Assembly (NCBI GenBank): GCA_045589355.1
Contig: JAZNOW010000024.1
Location: 8,766 to 72,765, forward strand
Length of the DNA: 64,000 nt
Origin: RUG563 sp045589355
Lineage (GTDB): Bacteria > Bacillota > Clostridia > Christensenellales > Aristaeellaceae
Direction of reading: 5' to 3'
In this document: positions 1 through 8,689 of the stretch, in pieces
Position numbering within the stretch: position 1 is the first letter of the stretch
Layout of the letters: each line of letters opens with the position of its first letter
The notes under the pieces: model-generated
The model's input: the letters and a program-made list of their open reading frames with translations, nothing else
What the model was told of the DNA's origin: nothing
Databases searched by the model: none
Translations under genes and position numbers: made by a program

Positions 1-1249
1 TCTTCAGGCCGGAAACGGCGATGAAGCCGTACAAGGCGATGCACACGCCGCCGGTGATGCAGGTGGGAATGCTGTTCACGAAAGCAGTGAAGGGGCCAAA
101 GAAGGAAAGCGCAATGCAGTAGAGAGCGGCAATCACGATGGTGGAAACGGAAGCATTGCCGGTGATGGCCACGCAGCCCACGGATTCACCGTAGGTGGTG
201 TTGGGGCAGCCGCCAAAGAAGGAACCGATCATGGAACCAACACCGTCACCAATCAGGGTGCGATGGAGGCCGGGTTCGGCGATCAGATCACGGTCGATGA
301 TGGAGCTCAGGTTTTTATGGTCAGCAATGTGTTCAGCCAGCACCACCAGAGCAACAGGAGCAAACAGCATGAAGATTTCAATCACAGCGGAGAAATCCTC
401 GATTTTGGCAGTGCCCTCTTCAAACATGCCAAGGAAGGTGAACTTGGGCAGTTCAAAAATCTGCACATTGCCAAAGTGCTCTGCAAAATCGATCATCTGG
501 ATGGCTTCGTAATTGGTCCACATACCGATCAAGGTCAATACACATGCAATTGCATAGGCGCTGAGAATACCAATCACAAAAGGAATCAGCTTCATGCCCT
601 TGGTGCCCTTGGTGGATGCATATACCGTGATGAAGAACGCAATCACTGCCACCAGAATGTGCCACAGGCTGTAGAAATTGGTGCTGATGTTTTCAACGCC
701 TTCGTAGACTGTTTTCCCGCTGAGAAACTGGGAAACATTCAGTTCACCGCCGGCAAAAGCTTTCAGATTCAGGATGGTTTCATTGAAGTTCAGATTGGCA
801 ATATTGTTTACGGCACTGCCGCAAAGGGACAGACCGATCAGGGCCACGGTGGGGCCAATAACCACAGGGGGCAGCAGTTTATTAACCCACTTGGAGCCGG
901 TGAACTTGATCAAGACAGCCAGAATCACATACACAAGGCCAGCAAACACAGCGCCCAGGAAGATGCCCAGGTGGCCGAAAGCCACGGCGCCGCCAAGAGG
1001 AGCAATGAAAGCGAAGGAGCTGCCCAGAAACACGGGGCTCTTGCCCTTGGTCATGAGGATGTAGAACAGCGTACCACAGCCGGCACCCAGCAAAGCAGCA
1101 GGCTGATTCATGTAGGTAGAATTGGTGTTGTTGTTCACCAGCACGGGCACCAGCAGAGTAGCCGCCATGATGGCAAGCAATTGCTGCAGGGCAAAGATCA
1201 GGTTCTTTTTGAGCGGGGGTCTGTCGTTGATGTCGTAAACCAGTTTCAT
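1..1249 (-). CDS. uraA: Uracil/xanthine permease (NCS2 family), 3' end cut by window
   Basis: This is a proton-linked nucleobase importer of the NCS2 (UraA/PbuX) family in the cytoplasmic membrane. The minus frame starts at ATG 1249, behind a GGAGGGG site, and stays open to base 1, giving 416 codons without a stop. It begins MKLVYDINDRPPLKKN and continues with hydrophobic segments including the family-typical stretches ALQQLLAIMAATLLVPVLV and LLPPVVIGPTVALIGLSL. The last residues in view (ITGGVCIALYGFIAVSGLK) match the late conserved region of UraA, so roughly 60-90 residues lie outside. The first residues resemble uracil permeases more than xanthine permeases, but substrate is inferred from family only. 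It has its own promoter and a terminator-containing leader, pointing to attenuation control. Confidence 0.88.
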   Translation of the reverse strand, partial: MKLVYDINDRPPLKKNLIFALQQLLAIMAATLLVPVLVNNNTNSTYMNQPAALLGAGCGTLFYILMTKGKSPVFLGSSFAFIAPLGGAVAFGHLGIFLGAVFAGLVYVILAVLIKFTGSKWVNKLLPPVVIGPTVALIGLSLCGSAVNNIANLNFNETILNLKAFAGGELNVSQFLSGKTVYEGVENISTNFYSLWHILVAVIAFFITVYASTKGTKGMKLIPFVIGILSAYAIACVLTLIGMWTNYEAIQMIDFAEHFGNVQIFELPKFTFLGMFEEGTAKIEDFSAVIEIFMLFAPVALVVLAEHIADHKNLSSIIDRDLIAEPGLHRTLIGDGVGSMIGSFFGGCPNTTYGESVGCVAITGNASVSTIVIAALYCIALSFFGPFTAFVNSIPTCITGGVCIALYGFIAVSGLK

Positions 1250-1292
1250 TGGTATTTCCCCTCCTGTTTTTTCTTTCGGTGCATCCAGCCAT

Positions 1293-1328
1293 AAAAAATG
1301 GCTTTGCCTGCAGTACAGGCAAAGCCAT
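1293..1328 (-). terminator. Leader terminator (probable attenuator) upstream of uracil permease
   Basis: A perfect 13-bp stem (1298-1310 with 1316-1328, 5-base loop) is followed on the minus strand by six T residues at 1293-1298. It lies between the permease promoter and its start codon, so read-through must be controlled. A second hairpin at 1344-1367 precedes it, and AAAGCC (1365-1370, minus strand) can pair with GGCTTT of the terminator 5' arm, an antiterminator arrangement. A canonical PyrR binding loop is not recognisable. Confidence 0.7.
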
Positions 1329-1401
1329 GCATTCGTGCATTTTCGGCAAGCGTTCTCACTTGTCGGCTTTTGTGTACCGCGATCAAGGATGAACCTTGCA
1401 T

Positions 1402-1430
1402 ATTATAATAAGTATATCCCGCTTTGTCAA
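1402..1430 (-). promoter_or_regulatory. Sigma-A promoter of the uracil permease
   Basis: On the minus strand TTGACA (1425-1430) and TATAAT (1402-1407) are separated by exactly 17 bases. Transcription would start near 1395, leaving a leader of about 145 bases before the permease ATG. Confidence 0.8.
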
Positions 1431-1444
1431 GCAAATTCCCACAT

Positions 1445-2539
1445 TTACTGCGTGCTTAACCAGGTGATGTATTCTTCCAGGCACATGTTCATATCCCGCA
1501 TCTTCAGGCTGTGTTCCTTTCCCACATACCTTACATGCCATTCTTCACCCAGAATACCGGTGATCTCCTGCTTTTCATCGGTATAGCGCATGATGAAGCC
1601 ATATTCCCAGCAATGCTTGTTCAGCCATACATACTGGGCGGTATCGGCAAAGGCAACGTCCGGGTTATTGGCGTTCAGGTCGAACGCCAGGCCGGTATGG
1701 TGTTCGCTGCAGCCGGGGTCTGCCACCGTTTGTTTGGTGGCGGAAACAGCCTGGGAGAGTGTCATGTCATTATTGGTCATGAAGCGGTTGACGTAATTGT
1801 CAAAAATCTGCTGCTGATATTTCAATGTGCGGTACCCTTCCCTCACCTTCCACGGGCCGATACCGTCCGCCTTGGCCGCCGTCACCATTTCGTCAAGGGC
1901 CACCACGGCTTCCCATACGCCCTGCACATCGTCGGACGCATAGAGCATATTATCGCCGCACACGGCCTTCACCGCGATCAGATCATCGGGCACAAAATCA
2001 TCCGGCAGCTTGTTGGATGCATTCACCAGCAGCAACAGGTTTTCCCCCGTCACATTATACGGGGCCGGCGTGGGGGTAATGGTGATGTATTTTGCCTGAT
2101 CGGAATACAGCAGGCTCAGCGTCATCTGCCCGGCCACGCCATCCGCCTCCAGACCGTTCTGCTGTTGGAAAACGCGCACCGCTTCCTTGGTGCCGTTGCC
2201 GTACTGGCCGTCCACGCCGCTGTCATAATAACCCAGTTCCTGCAGACGCAGCTGCAATTGGGTCACCATCTCGCCCTGGGATCCCACGGCCAGGTAAGAA
2301 GGCGTGGGTGAAGGCGCCGGGGTATTGGTGATCAGGTACGGATTTTGCGTCACCTGCACCGGGCGCACGGTGGGCGTGGGTACCGGGGTGATGGCCGCTT
2401 CTTTTTCATACACATCCCAGGTGTTCATGGCGCGCAGGGAAAAGATGATGATCAGGATGATCAGGATAACCGCCAGCAGAATAAACAGATAAGGGCTGCG
2501 GCGCCTGCGTTTTTTCGGTGTACCTCTGTAGCTTGACAT
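1445..2539 (-). CDS. Membrane-anchored M15 D-alanyl-D-alanine carboxypeptidase with peptidoglycan-binding domain
   Basis: Predicted cell-wall peptidase of the VanY/M15B family that trims the terminal D-Ala of stem peptides outside the membrane. The ATG at 2539 (MSSYRG) is preferred over an in-frame ATG 12 bases upstream because GGAGGACGTT sits directly before it. Residues 1-15 are Arg/Lys-rich, followed by one transmembrane helix (about 16-37), a Thr/Pro linker, a PG_binding_1 repeat (about 83-145, GYYDSGVDGQYG region), a second TPTPAP linker and the peptidase. The Zn/catalytic motifs SEHHTGLAFDL and EEWHVRY are intact. Length is 364 residues. The gene is monocistronic with its own promoter. 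Confidence 0.88.
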   Translation of the reverse strand: MSSYRGTPKKRRRRSPYLFILLAVILIILIIIFSLRAMNTWDVYEKEAAITPVPTPTVRPVQVTQNPYLITNTPAPSPTPSYLAVGSQGEMVTQLQLRLQELGYYDSGVDGQYGNGTKEAVRVFQQQNGLEADGVAGQMTLSLLYSDQAKYITITPTPAPYNVTGENLLLLVNASNKLPDDFVPDDLIAVKAVCGDNMLYASDDVQGVWEAVVALDEMVTAAKADGIGPWKVREGYRTLKYQQQIFDNYVNRFMTNNDMTLSQAVSATKQTVADPGCSEHHTGLAFDLNANNPDVAFADTAQYVWLNKHCWEYGFIMRYTDEKQEITGILGEEWHVRYVGKEHSLKMRDMNMCLEEYITWLSTQ

Positions 2540-2570
2540 AACGTCCTCCATCGGTTGTGTTCATGCGTAT

Positions 2571-2600
2571 ATTATACCCCGAACCCGCCTTCCCTGTCAA
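2571..2600 (-). promoter_or_regulatory. Sigma-A promoter of the M15 peptidase gene
   Basis: TTGACA (2595-2600) and TATAAT (2571-2576) on the minus strand are separated by 18 bases. The start codon lies 31 bases beyond the -10. Confidence 0.7.
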
Positions 2601-2607
2601 ACAAAGC

Positions 2608-3150
2608 TTAGGGCATCCGGCCGTTTTCCTCCAGCCATTTTTCCGCTTCCTCTTCCGTATCGAAGCCCTGTCCGGCAATCAGTTTTTCTTTTACCCCTTC
2701 CGCGGGCACATACCCTTCATACACTTTCAGAATGGCCATCCCGTCCCCGTACCGGTTTTCCGAAAGCACCACCTGACCGGAATAATCCATGCTAATCACC
2801 TTGTGCATGGGGCAGTATAATTCGATCTGCCTGTCCATTTCCACTCTTTCTTTCGATAAGGAGAGAATATTCCATTCGTCATAGTAAGCCCGAATATCTT
2901 CAAACGAAGCCCCCCGAATGGCGTCCGCCACCTGGGTACGCCGGGATACGCTGTGGGTGCATCTTGTAAAATACATGGTCTGGTACACCTGTGCATGATC
3001 CGCAATGGTTTCCTGTTCCGCTGCGGGCAGGGACGTGCTTTGCGGCAACGCCGCTCCTTCATCCACCGGTGCCTTGGCGCCCGTTACTCCAAGCAGCACA
3101 AAAGCCACGAATATCATGGCCAGCATGCCCAACGTTTTTTTGTTCTCCAT
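2608..3150 (-). CDS. BofC-like membrane-anchored protein
   Basis: A 180-residue protein with an N-terminal signal anchor (MENKKTLGMLAMIFVAFVLL). The ectodomain holds a Cys-His motif (YFTRCTHSVSRR) and a C-terminal segment with a short hydrophobic turn then EGYVPAEGVKEKL, resembling the C-terminal domain of BofC, the forespore inhibitor of SpoIVB signalling. The similarity is by eye and the assignment is tentative. ATG 3150 follows AAGGCGGTGG with normal spacing; upstream in-frame codons have no ribosome site. If correct it fits a spore-forming organism. It is followed at once by the promoter of the next gene. Confidence 0.5.
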   Translation of the reverse strand: MENKKTLGMLAMIFVAFVLLGVTGAKAPVDEGAALPQSTSLPAAEQETIADHAQVYQTMYFTRCTHSVSRRTQVADAIRGASFEDIRAYYDEWNILSLSKERVEMDRQIELYCPMHKVISMDYSGQVVLSENRYGDGMAILKVYEGYVPAEGVKEKLIAGQGFDTEEEAEKWLEENGRMP

Positions 3151-3204
3151 TTTATTTCCACCGCCTTTCCATGGCATTATGCCCCCTTTCCATTCCATGC
3201 ATGC

Positions 3205-3238
3205 AAAAAAAGACCTGAACCCCGTTTCAGGTTCAGGT
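3205..3238 (-). terminator. Rho-independent terminator of the SNF2 gene
   Basis: The stem ACCTGAACC/GGTTCAGGT (3213-3221, 3230-3238) is followed on the minus strand by seven T residues. It overlaps the TGA stop codon of the helicase gene. Confidence 0.85.
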
Positions 3239-5425
3239 CATATGACGGATCAGCTTATCCACATGCTGGCGTGCAAAATTGGCGCCGGCAGCTTCTCTTT
3301 CTTCCCCCTGGGCACTCTGTCCCATCAGTTGCACAAACTGGCTCACCTTCAGCCCCAAGGCTTCCTGCATATCGGCATCACTTCCCTTGGGCGATACCAG
3401 ATAATAGCACAGCAGCGAATCCTTTTGCCCGATGCGGTGGGCCCGGTCTTCCGCCTGGGAATGGACGGCGGGGCTCCAGTCCAGTTCGCCGAACACCACA
3501 CAGGTGGCTGCCTGCAGGTTCAATCCGCTGGCAGCACGCAGGGATATGCAGCACAGGTTTGTTTTGCCCAGCATGAATTTGTCCACAGCCGTTTCCTTCT
3601 GGGCCGCCGTTTCCCGGCCGGTAATAAACACCGGCCGCTCGCTTTTCAGTTCTTTTTTGTAAATATCCATCACCTGATGATGATGGGCAAACAGCAATAC
3701 CCTTTCCCCGGCATTGAGCAGCGCCCGCACAAACTGGCACACATAATCCGCCTTGGCAATGCCGGTGGCCTGACGGGCCTCCTGGCTGATCTGGTCCTCC
3801 AGCAGCGCACGCTGGGACGGTGTCAGTTCCGCATCCTTCTGCCAGCGGTACAGCTTTTCCCAGATGGGCGCCATCAGCTTCTGGTACATGCTGTCATCAG
3901 CGTCAATTTCCTGCACCAGCCGCCGCTTTTCCGGCAGTTCCGGCAGCACTTCGTCCTTTGTGCGCCGCAGCATCAGCCCTTCGGACCTGAGGTATTCCCC
4001 CAGCATCTGCGGCTTTTGCACAATGCGGCTGCCGTAACCGGTGCACCATTCCCGGGAAAAACTTTCCCAGTCCCCCAGGAAATGATAATCGATCACGTTC
4101 ACCACGTTCCATATTTCGCCGCCGTAATTGTAAATGGGCGTACCGGAAAGGCCGATCACCCGTTCGCAGCTTTCGGAAAGCAGGCTGGCCGCCGAATATT
4201 TTTCGCTGCCCGCCCGTCTCAATTCCTGTACTTCGTCAAAGATCACCGTATGGAAGTGCATCTGGGGCAGCGCTTCTTTCCATCCGCGCAGCAAAAGATA
4301 ATGCAGGATGTACACATCCGCTTCCGGCAAGGGATAAGGCGTAAGGCCTTTTACAATGTGTACCCGTGGTTCCCTTCCGTTCACCCGCAGAAAACGCATG
4401 GTTTCGGAAAGCCAGTTGCGGGTCAGGTGGGCCGGCGGCACGATCAATACCGGAAAAATGCCTTCCTGCGCCACACACGCCAGGGCCTGCACCGTTTTGC
4501 CAAGGCCCATTTCATCGGCAAGCAGCGCCCTCTCCGTCAGGTTCAGCCAGGCAAGGCCGGTAAGCTGGAACGGCCGCAGCGTACCGGAAAAACAGGCTTC
4601 CTGCAATTGCTGCGCCGGAGCACAGGTGCGCGCCGCTTCCAGGTTTTTGTAATACCTTCTGGCATCTTTCACCGCCTGCTGCCATCTTGCCTGATCCTTT
4701 GCAGCAATTTCCAGCGGGTAGCGCAGCATCAGCCACTGCACGTCCCCCACCGTACGTTTGTGGGCGGAAAACCGGGCTTCCCCCCGTCTTCCGCCGTCGC
4801 TGCCGGGAAAAAGACGCTTGGCAAGCTCCGTAACGCCCCTTTCTCCCTTGATCTGCCAGCATTTGCGCCGGGCATTATAAGAAAGGGTTCCATAGGTTCT
4901 GCGGCTGTCCACTACAGTGCGCAAAAAAGGCGGCACATCCTCCTCCGCAATGGAACGCAGGATGGTATCTTCCACCGAAAACCCATCAAAATCAAACACT
5001 GTTTCCGTTTCCGGCAAACATGCATCCGCCGTTTGCAGCGGAACGGCACTTGTTTCTTCCCCAAAGCTGTCCGCAATCCCCCACAGCTTATGCAGGCTTA
5101 TGCTTTCCAGGCGCACATTGCCCATAAACGAAGGCAGGGCAATGCTCTTTTCGCTCACCAGTATCAGCGATTGCACTTTTTGGGACAAAGCATACTTTTC
5201 CAGCTGGCGGCAGGTCTTTTCCTTATCCGGCCTGCCCCTTTTCACTTCCACCCCCACATTGCCGCACAAAAAATCAATGCGGCAGCGGGGAGCCAGGGGC
5301 GCTTCGTGAACAAAGGGAATATCCGCTTTCTGCAGGGCGTCGGCAATCAGCCCGTGCAGGTCGTATTCATCTTTGGGCAGGGGTGCGCGAATGGTGCGGA
5401 TGGCCTGTAAAACCACATCCAGCAT
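3233..5425 (-). CDS. PD-(D/E)XK nuclease-like domain fused to SNF2 helicase
   Basis: A 730-residue SF2 ATPase of the SNF2/Rad54 type. The C-terminal two thirds carry LADEMGLGKT (motif I), a DEVQ box in place of DEAH, SGTP (motif III), ITGR, and QAEDRAHRIGQ (motif VI). The N-terminal 110 residues look like a PD-(D/E)XK nuclease fold: Glu20, Asp51 in CRIDFLC and Glu60-Val-Lys62 in VEVKRG, followed by helices. Such fusions act on DNA in repair or defence, but a specific role is not known to me. Start ATG 5425 is chosen because GGAAAGGGGG lies 8-9 bases upstream. It is divergent from polA with its own promoter and terminator, so it is a single-gene unit. Confidence 0.82.
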   Translation of the reverse strand: MLDVVLQAIRTIRAPLPKDEYDLHGLIADALQKADIPFVHEAPLAPRCRIDFLCGNVGVEVKRGRPDKEKTCRQLEKYALSQKVQSLILVSEKSIALPSFMGNVRLESISLHKLWGIADSFGEETSAVPLQTADACLPETETVFDFDGFSVEDTILRSIAEEDVPPFLRTVVDSRRTYGTLSYNARRKCWQIKGERGVTELAKRLFPGSDGGRRGEARFSAHKRTVGDVQWLMLRYPLEIAAKDQARWQQAVKDARRYYKNLEAARTCAPAQQLQEACFSGTLRPFQLTGLAWLNLTERALLADEMGLGKTVQALACVAQEGIFPVLIVPPAHLTRNWLSETMRFLRVNGREPRVHIVKGLTPYPLPEADVYILHYLLLRGWKEALPQMHFHTVIFDEVQELRRAGSEKYSAASLLSESCERVIGLSGTPIYNYGGEIWNVVNVIDYHFLGDWESFSREWCTGYGSRIVQKPQMLGEYLRSEGLMLRRTKDEVLPELPEKRRLVQEIDADDSMYQKLMAPIWEKLYRWQKDAELTPSQRALLEDQISQEARQATGIAKADYVCQFVRALLNAGERVLLFAHHHQVMDIYKKELKSERPVFITGRETAAQKETAVDKFMLGKTNLCCISLRAASGLNLQAATCVVFGELDWSPAVHSQAEDRAHRIGQKDSLLCYYLVSPKGSDADMQEALGLKVSQFVQLMGQSAQGEEREAAGANFARQHVDKLIRHMT

Positions 5426-5461
5426 GTTGCGTACCCCCTTTCCTACCATATCCTGTGTATC

Positions 5462-5490
5462 ATTATAGCTTCTTTTTCTTTTTGTTACAA
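5462..5490 (-). promoter_or_regulatory. Promoter of the SNF2 helicase gene
   Basis: TTGTAA (5485-5490) and TATAAT (5462-5467) on the minus strand with 17-base spacing, 37 bases before the start codon. Confidence 0.65.
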
Positions 5491-5498
5491 GAAAAACC

Positions 5499-5527
5499 TT
5501 TTGATTTGCAGCAGAATGTGCTATACT
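5499..5527 (+). promoter_or_regulatory. Promoter of the polA operon
   Basis: An extended -10 TGCTATACT (TATACT 5522-5527) has a weak -35 TTTTGA at 5499-5504, spacing 17. It is divergent from the SNF2 promoter. The start codon follows only 20 bases after the -10, giving a very short leader. Confidence 0.55.
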
Positions 5528-5546
5528 GTAACATGAGGTGATTTTT

Positions 5547-8081
5547 GTGCGGGAAACTTTTCTGGCGGTGGACGGCAACAGCCTGATGCACCGTGCCTTC
5601 CATGCGCTGCCCCTGATGGACACAAACGGAACCTACACCAACGCGGTGCACGGTTTTTTATCCATGCTTCTCAAAGCCTGCCAGGAGATTTCTCCCCGCT
5701 ACATTGCCGTGGCCTTTGATACCCCCGTTCCCACCTTCCGCCATACTGCCTATGCCGATTATAAAGCCGGCCGCAAGGCCATGGCGGATGAACTGCGCAG
5801 CCAGTTCCCCATCATCAGGGAATTGCTTGGCGAAATGCAGCTGGGCGTTTTGTCCGTAGACGGTTATGAAGCGGACGACGTGCTGGGCACCGTATCAAAA
5901 AAATGCCAGGCCGCCGGGCTGGACTGCGTTTTGCTCACCGGCGACCGGGACGCCCTGCAATTGATCGGAAGCGGCACCAAAGTGCTGTTCACCCGCAAGG
6001 GCATCACCGAATCCACCCTCTTTGACGCTGCCGGCGTAAAAGAGTATTTCGGCGTCACCCCCGAACAGGTAACGGACCTCAAAGGCCTCATGGGCGACCA
6101 GAGCGACCATATCCCCGGCATTCCCGGGGTGGGCGAAAAAACGGCGCTGAAATTACTCAACGAATACCACACCCTGGAAAACGTGCTGGCCCATGCCGAT
6201 GAAATCAAAGGAAAGCTGGGCGAAAAAGTGCGGGATAACCGGGAGATGGCCGTTTTCTCCAAAGACCTGGCCACCATCCGCCCCACCGCGCCCATCGCGT
6301 TTGATCTGGACAATTTCCAGGCAAACCGTATGTCCATGGGGCTGGCATCCCTGCGTAAATATCAGCTGAACGGCATCATCAGCCGTCTGGAAAAAATGAC
6401 CGGAAGCGAAGAAGCAGCGCCGGAAGAAAACGCTGTGGAATTCAAAAAAGAATCCCTTTCTTCCGCGGATGCCATCGCGGCTTTTGTGAAGGAGGCCGAA
6501 AACAAGCCTGCTTCCCTGCACGTCACCCCCACCCACCTGACCGTGGCCTGCGGCGACACCTGCTTTGAAATCGAACTGGCCATGGACATGCTGTCCCAGG
6601 GCCTTACCGTGGATGAAGCCTGGGAAGCCCTGCGGCCTTTGCTTTCCCGCCCTTTGTATGTGCACGACGGCAAGCGGCTGTGGCACCTTCTTGCCCAGCA
6701 GCACCTGCCCCTGCCGCAGATCGCATGGGATACCATGCTGGCAGCATATCTTATCAATCCTCAGGAAAAAACCTACGCCCTCAGCCACTTCGCTGCCGAT
6801 GACGCAGGCGGTGTGCTCTCCCTTGCCCTTTCCCAGAAAAAGCAGCTTTCCGACACCGGTATGCTGGGCCTGATGGAAAACCTGGAAATGCCCCTGATGG
6901 AAGTCCTGTTTGAAATGGAAAATGCAGGCTTCCAGGTGGACAAAAAGGTGCTGGAGGAATTGGGCCGCACCTTCACCGAACAGACCGAAGTATTGAAAAA
7001 TCAGGTCTATGCACTGACCGGCGTTTCCGGGTTCAACCTCAACAGCACCCAGCAATTGGGCAAAGTTCTTTTTGAAACCCTTTCCCTTCCTGCCGGGAAG
7101 AAAACAAAATCCGGCTATTCCACCGACGCCGAAACCCTGGAAAATTTGCGGGACATGCACCCGTGCATCGATCCCATTCTGAAATATCGTCAGGTGGTCA
7201 AGCTCAACAGCACCTACATCGACGCCCTGCTGCGCAAAACGGATTCTTCCGGCCGCGTCCATTCTTCTTTCGACCAGACAGGCACCGCCACCGGCCGTAT
7301 TTCTTCCAGCGAGCCCAACCTGCAAAATATCCCCGTCCGCACCGCCATGGGCCGGGAAATCCGCAAGGCTTTCGTAGCCCGGCCCGGCCATGTGCTCATC
7401 GACGCCGACTATTCCCAGATCGAGCTTCGCGTGCTGGCCCATTTTTCCGGCGACCATGCCATGGTGGATGCTTTCCGCAAAAACCAGGACATCCATACCC
7501 GCACCGCCTCGGAAGTGTTTGAAGTGCCTATGGAGGAAGTAACTCCTGCCATGCGTTCCGACGCCAAGGCGGTAAACTTCGGTCTGGTTTACGGCATCAG
7601 CGACTTTGGCCTTTCCCGGAACATCGGCATTTCCCGCAAGGAAGCCGCCGCATTTATTGAACGCTATTTCGCCCGTTATCCCGGCATCAAGCGTTTTATG
7701 GATGAAGCCGTGAAAAAGGGCTACGAAAACGGCTTTTCCACCACCATGATGGGCCGTCGGCGCAACCTGCCGGAACTGAAAGCCGCCAATGCCAATACCC
7801 GCAATTTCGGTGAACGCGCCGCCATGAATACCCCCGTTCAGGGCACCGCGGCCGATATCATCAAGCTGGCCATGGTGAAAGTGTATCAGGCGCTGAAAGA
7901 AGGAAACTACGGTGCACGGCTGATCCTGCAGGTGCACGACGAACTGATCATCGAAGCCCCTCTGGCGGAAGAAAAAGCCGTCTGTGCCCTGCTGCAAACC
8001 TGCATGGAACAGGTCACCCATCTGGAAGTACCGCTGGTGGCGGAAGTAAAATCCGGTGAAAGCTGGTATGAAACCAAATGA
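5547..8081 (+). CDS. polA: DNA polymerase I
   Basis: Repair and Okazaki-fragment polymerase. The 844-residue protein has an N-terminal 5' nuclease domain (AVDGNSLMHRAF, YEADDVLGT, LTGDRDALQ; about 1-290), a degenerate 3'-5' exonuclease-like domain (about 300-460) and an intact palm/fingers region: DYSQIELR (motif A), RSDAKAVNFGLVYGIS (motif B), QVHDE (motif C). The usual DxE proofreading pair is absent, as in many Firmicutes Pol I proteins. The start is GTG 5547, set by GAGGTG at 5535-5540; an earlier in-frame GTG overlaps that site. It overlaps coaE by four bases (ATGA), so the two are translationally coupled. Confidence 0.95.
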   Translation: MRETFLAVDGNSLMHRAFHALPLMDTNGTYTNAVHGFLSMLLKACQEISPRYIAVAFDTPVPTFRHTAYADYKAGRKAMADELRSQFPIIRELLGEMQLGVLSVDGYEADDVLGTVSKKCQAAGLDCVLLTGDRDALQLIGSGTKVLFTRKGITESTLFDAAGVKEYFGVTPEQVTDLKGLMGDQSDHIPGIPGVGEKTALKLLNEYHTLENVLAHADEIKGKLGEKVRDNREMAVFSKDLATIRPTAPIAFDLDNFQANRMSMGLASLRKYQLNGIISRLEKMTGSEEAAPEENAVEFKKESLSSADAIAAFVKEAENKPASLHVTPTHLTVACGDTCFEIELAMDMLSQGLTVDEAWEALRPLLSRPLYVHDGKRLWHLLAQQHLPLPQIAWDTMLAAYLINPQEKTYALSHFAADDAGGVLSLALSQKKQLSDTGMLGLMENLEMPLMEVLFEMENAGFQVDKKVLEELGRTFTEQTEVLKNQVYALTGVSGFNLNSTQQLGKVLFETLSLPAGKKTKSGYSTDAETLENLRDMHPCIDPILKYRQVVKLNSTYIDALLRKTDSSGRVHSSFDQTGTATGRISSSEPNLQNIPVRTAMGREIRKAFVARPGHVLIDADYSQIELRVLAHFSGDHAMVDAFRKNQDIHTRTASEVFEVPMEEVTPAMRSDAKAVNFGLVYGISDFGLSRNIGISRKEAAAFIERYFARYPGIKRFMDEAVKKGYENGFSTTMMGRRRNLPELKAANANTRNFGERAAMNTPVQGTAADIIKLAMVKVYQALKEGNYGARLILQVHDELIIEAPLAEEKAVCALLQTCMEQVTHLEVPLVAEVKSGESWYETK

Positions 8082-8677
8082 GCAGCTACATTATCGGCCT
8101 GACAGGCGGCATTGCCTGCGGAAAAACCAACCTGACCGACGCCCTGAAAAAAGCCGGCGCGCCCGTGGTGGATGCGGACGAAGTATCCCGTGCCGTCACG
8201 GCGGACGGCGGTGCAGCCCTGCCTGCCCTGCGCGCTGCCTTTGGCGATGCCATCTTTTCCGGCCCCAGCCTGAACCGGCGCGCCCTTGGTGAAATGGTTT
8301 TTGCCAACGAAGAAAAACGGGCGCAGCTCAACGCTCTTTTGCACCCCATCATTATCGCGGAATGCCAGCGCCAGCTGGATGCTATTGCCGGTCCTGCCGT
8401 CTATTCCGTACCGCTTTTGTATGAATGCGGCCTGGAAACAGGCTGTAACGAAATCTGGTGCGCCTACATTCCGCAAAAGGAACAGATCAGCCGCCTGATG
8501 GCCCGGGATCACATCACCCGTGCACAGGCATTGCAAAGGATCCGCTCCCAATGGCCCACCATCCAAAAGGCCCGGCTTTCCCATCATGTCATCCGCACCG
8601 ACGGCAGCCGGGAAGAAAGCGCTAAAAAGGCCGTCCGCCTTTGGCAGAAAACACTGCAGCGCCTATCTCAACGTTAA
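8078..8677 (+). CDS. coaE: Dephospho-CoA kinase
   Basis: Last step of CoA synthesis, phosphorylating dephospho-CoA at the 3'-OH. The P-loop GLTGGIACGKT is at the N-terminus; the Asp of VVDADEVSRAV and the lid-region RRALGEMVFANEEKRAQLN are family-typical. At 199 residues it has normal length. The ATG overlaps the polA stop codon. A polA-coaE pairing is common in Firmicutes. Confidence 0.95.
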   Translation: MSSYIIGLTGGIACGKTNLTDALKKAGAPVVDADEVSRAVTADGGAALPALRAAFGDAIFSGPSLNRRALGEMVFANEEKRAQLNALLHPIIIAECQRQLDAIAGPAVYSVPLLYECGLETGCNEIWCAYIPQKEQISRLMARDHITRAQALQRIRSQWPTIQKARLSHHVIRTDGSREESAKKAVRLWQKTLQRLSQR

Positions 8678-8689
8678 AGGAGAACCGCT

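Noticed and set aside
263..1294. A 343-codon plus-strand frame over the permease
   Set aside because: The minus strand encodes an unmistakable NCS2 permease over the same bases.
1344..1367. PyrR binding loop in the permease leader
   Set aside because: The hairpin loop does not contain the expected UCC...GAGG pattern, so only a generic attenuator is claimed.
3005..5410. An 801-codon open frame on the plus strand opposite the SNF2 gene
   Set aside because: It has no domain pattern, is rich in His, Gln, Arg and Pro as expected for the antisense of a GC-rich gene, and lies fully over a clear helicase gene.
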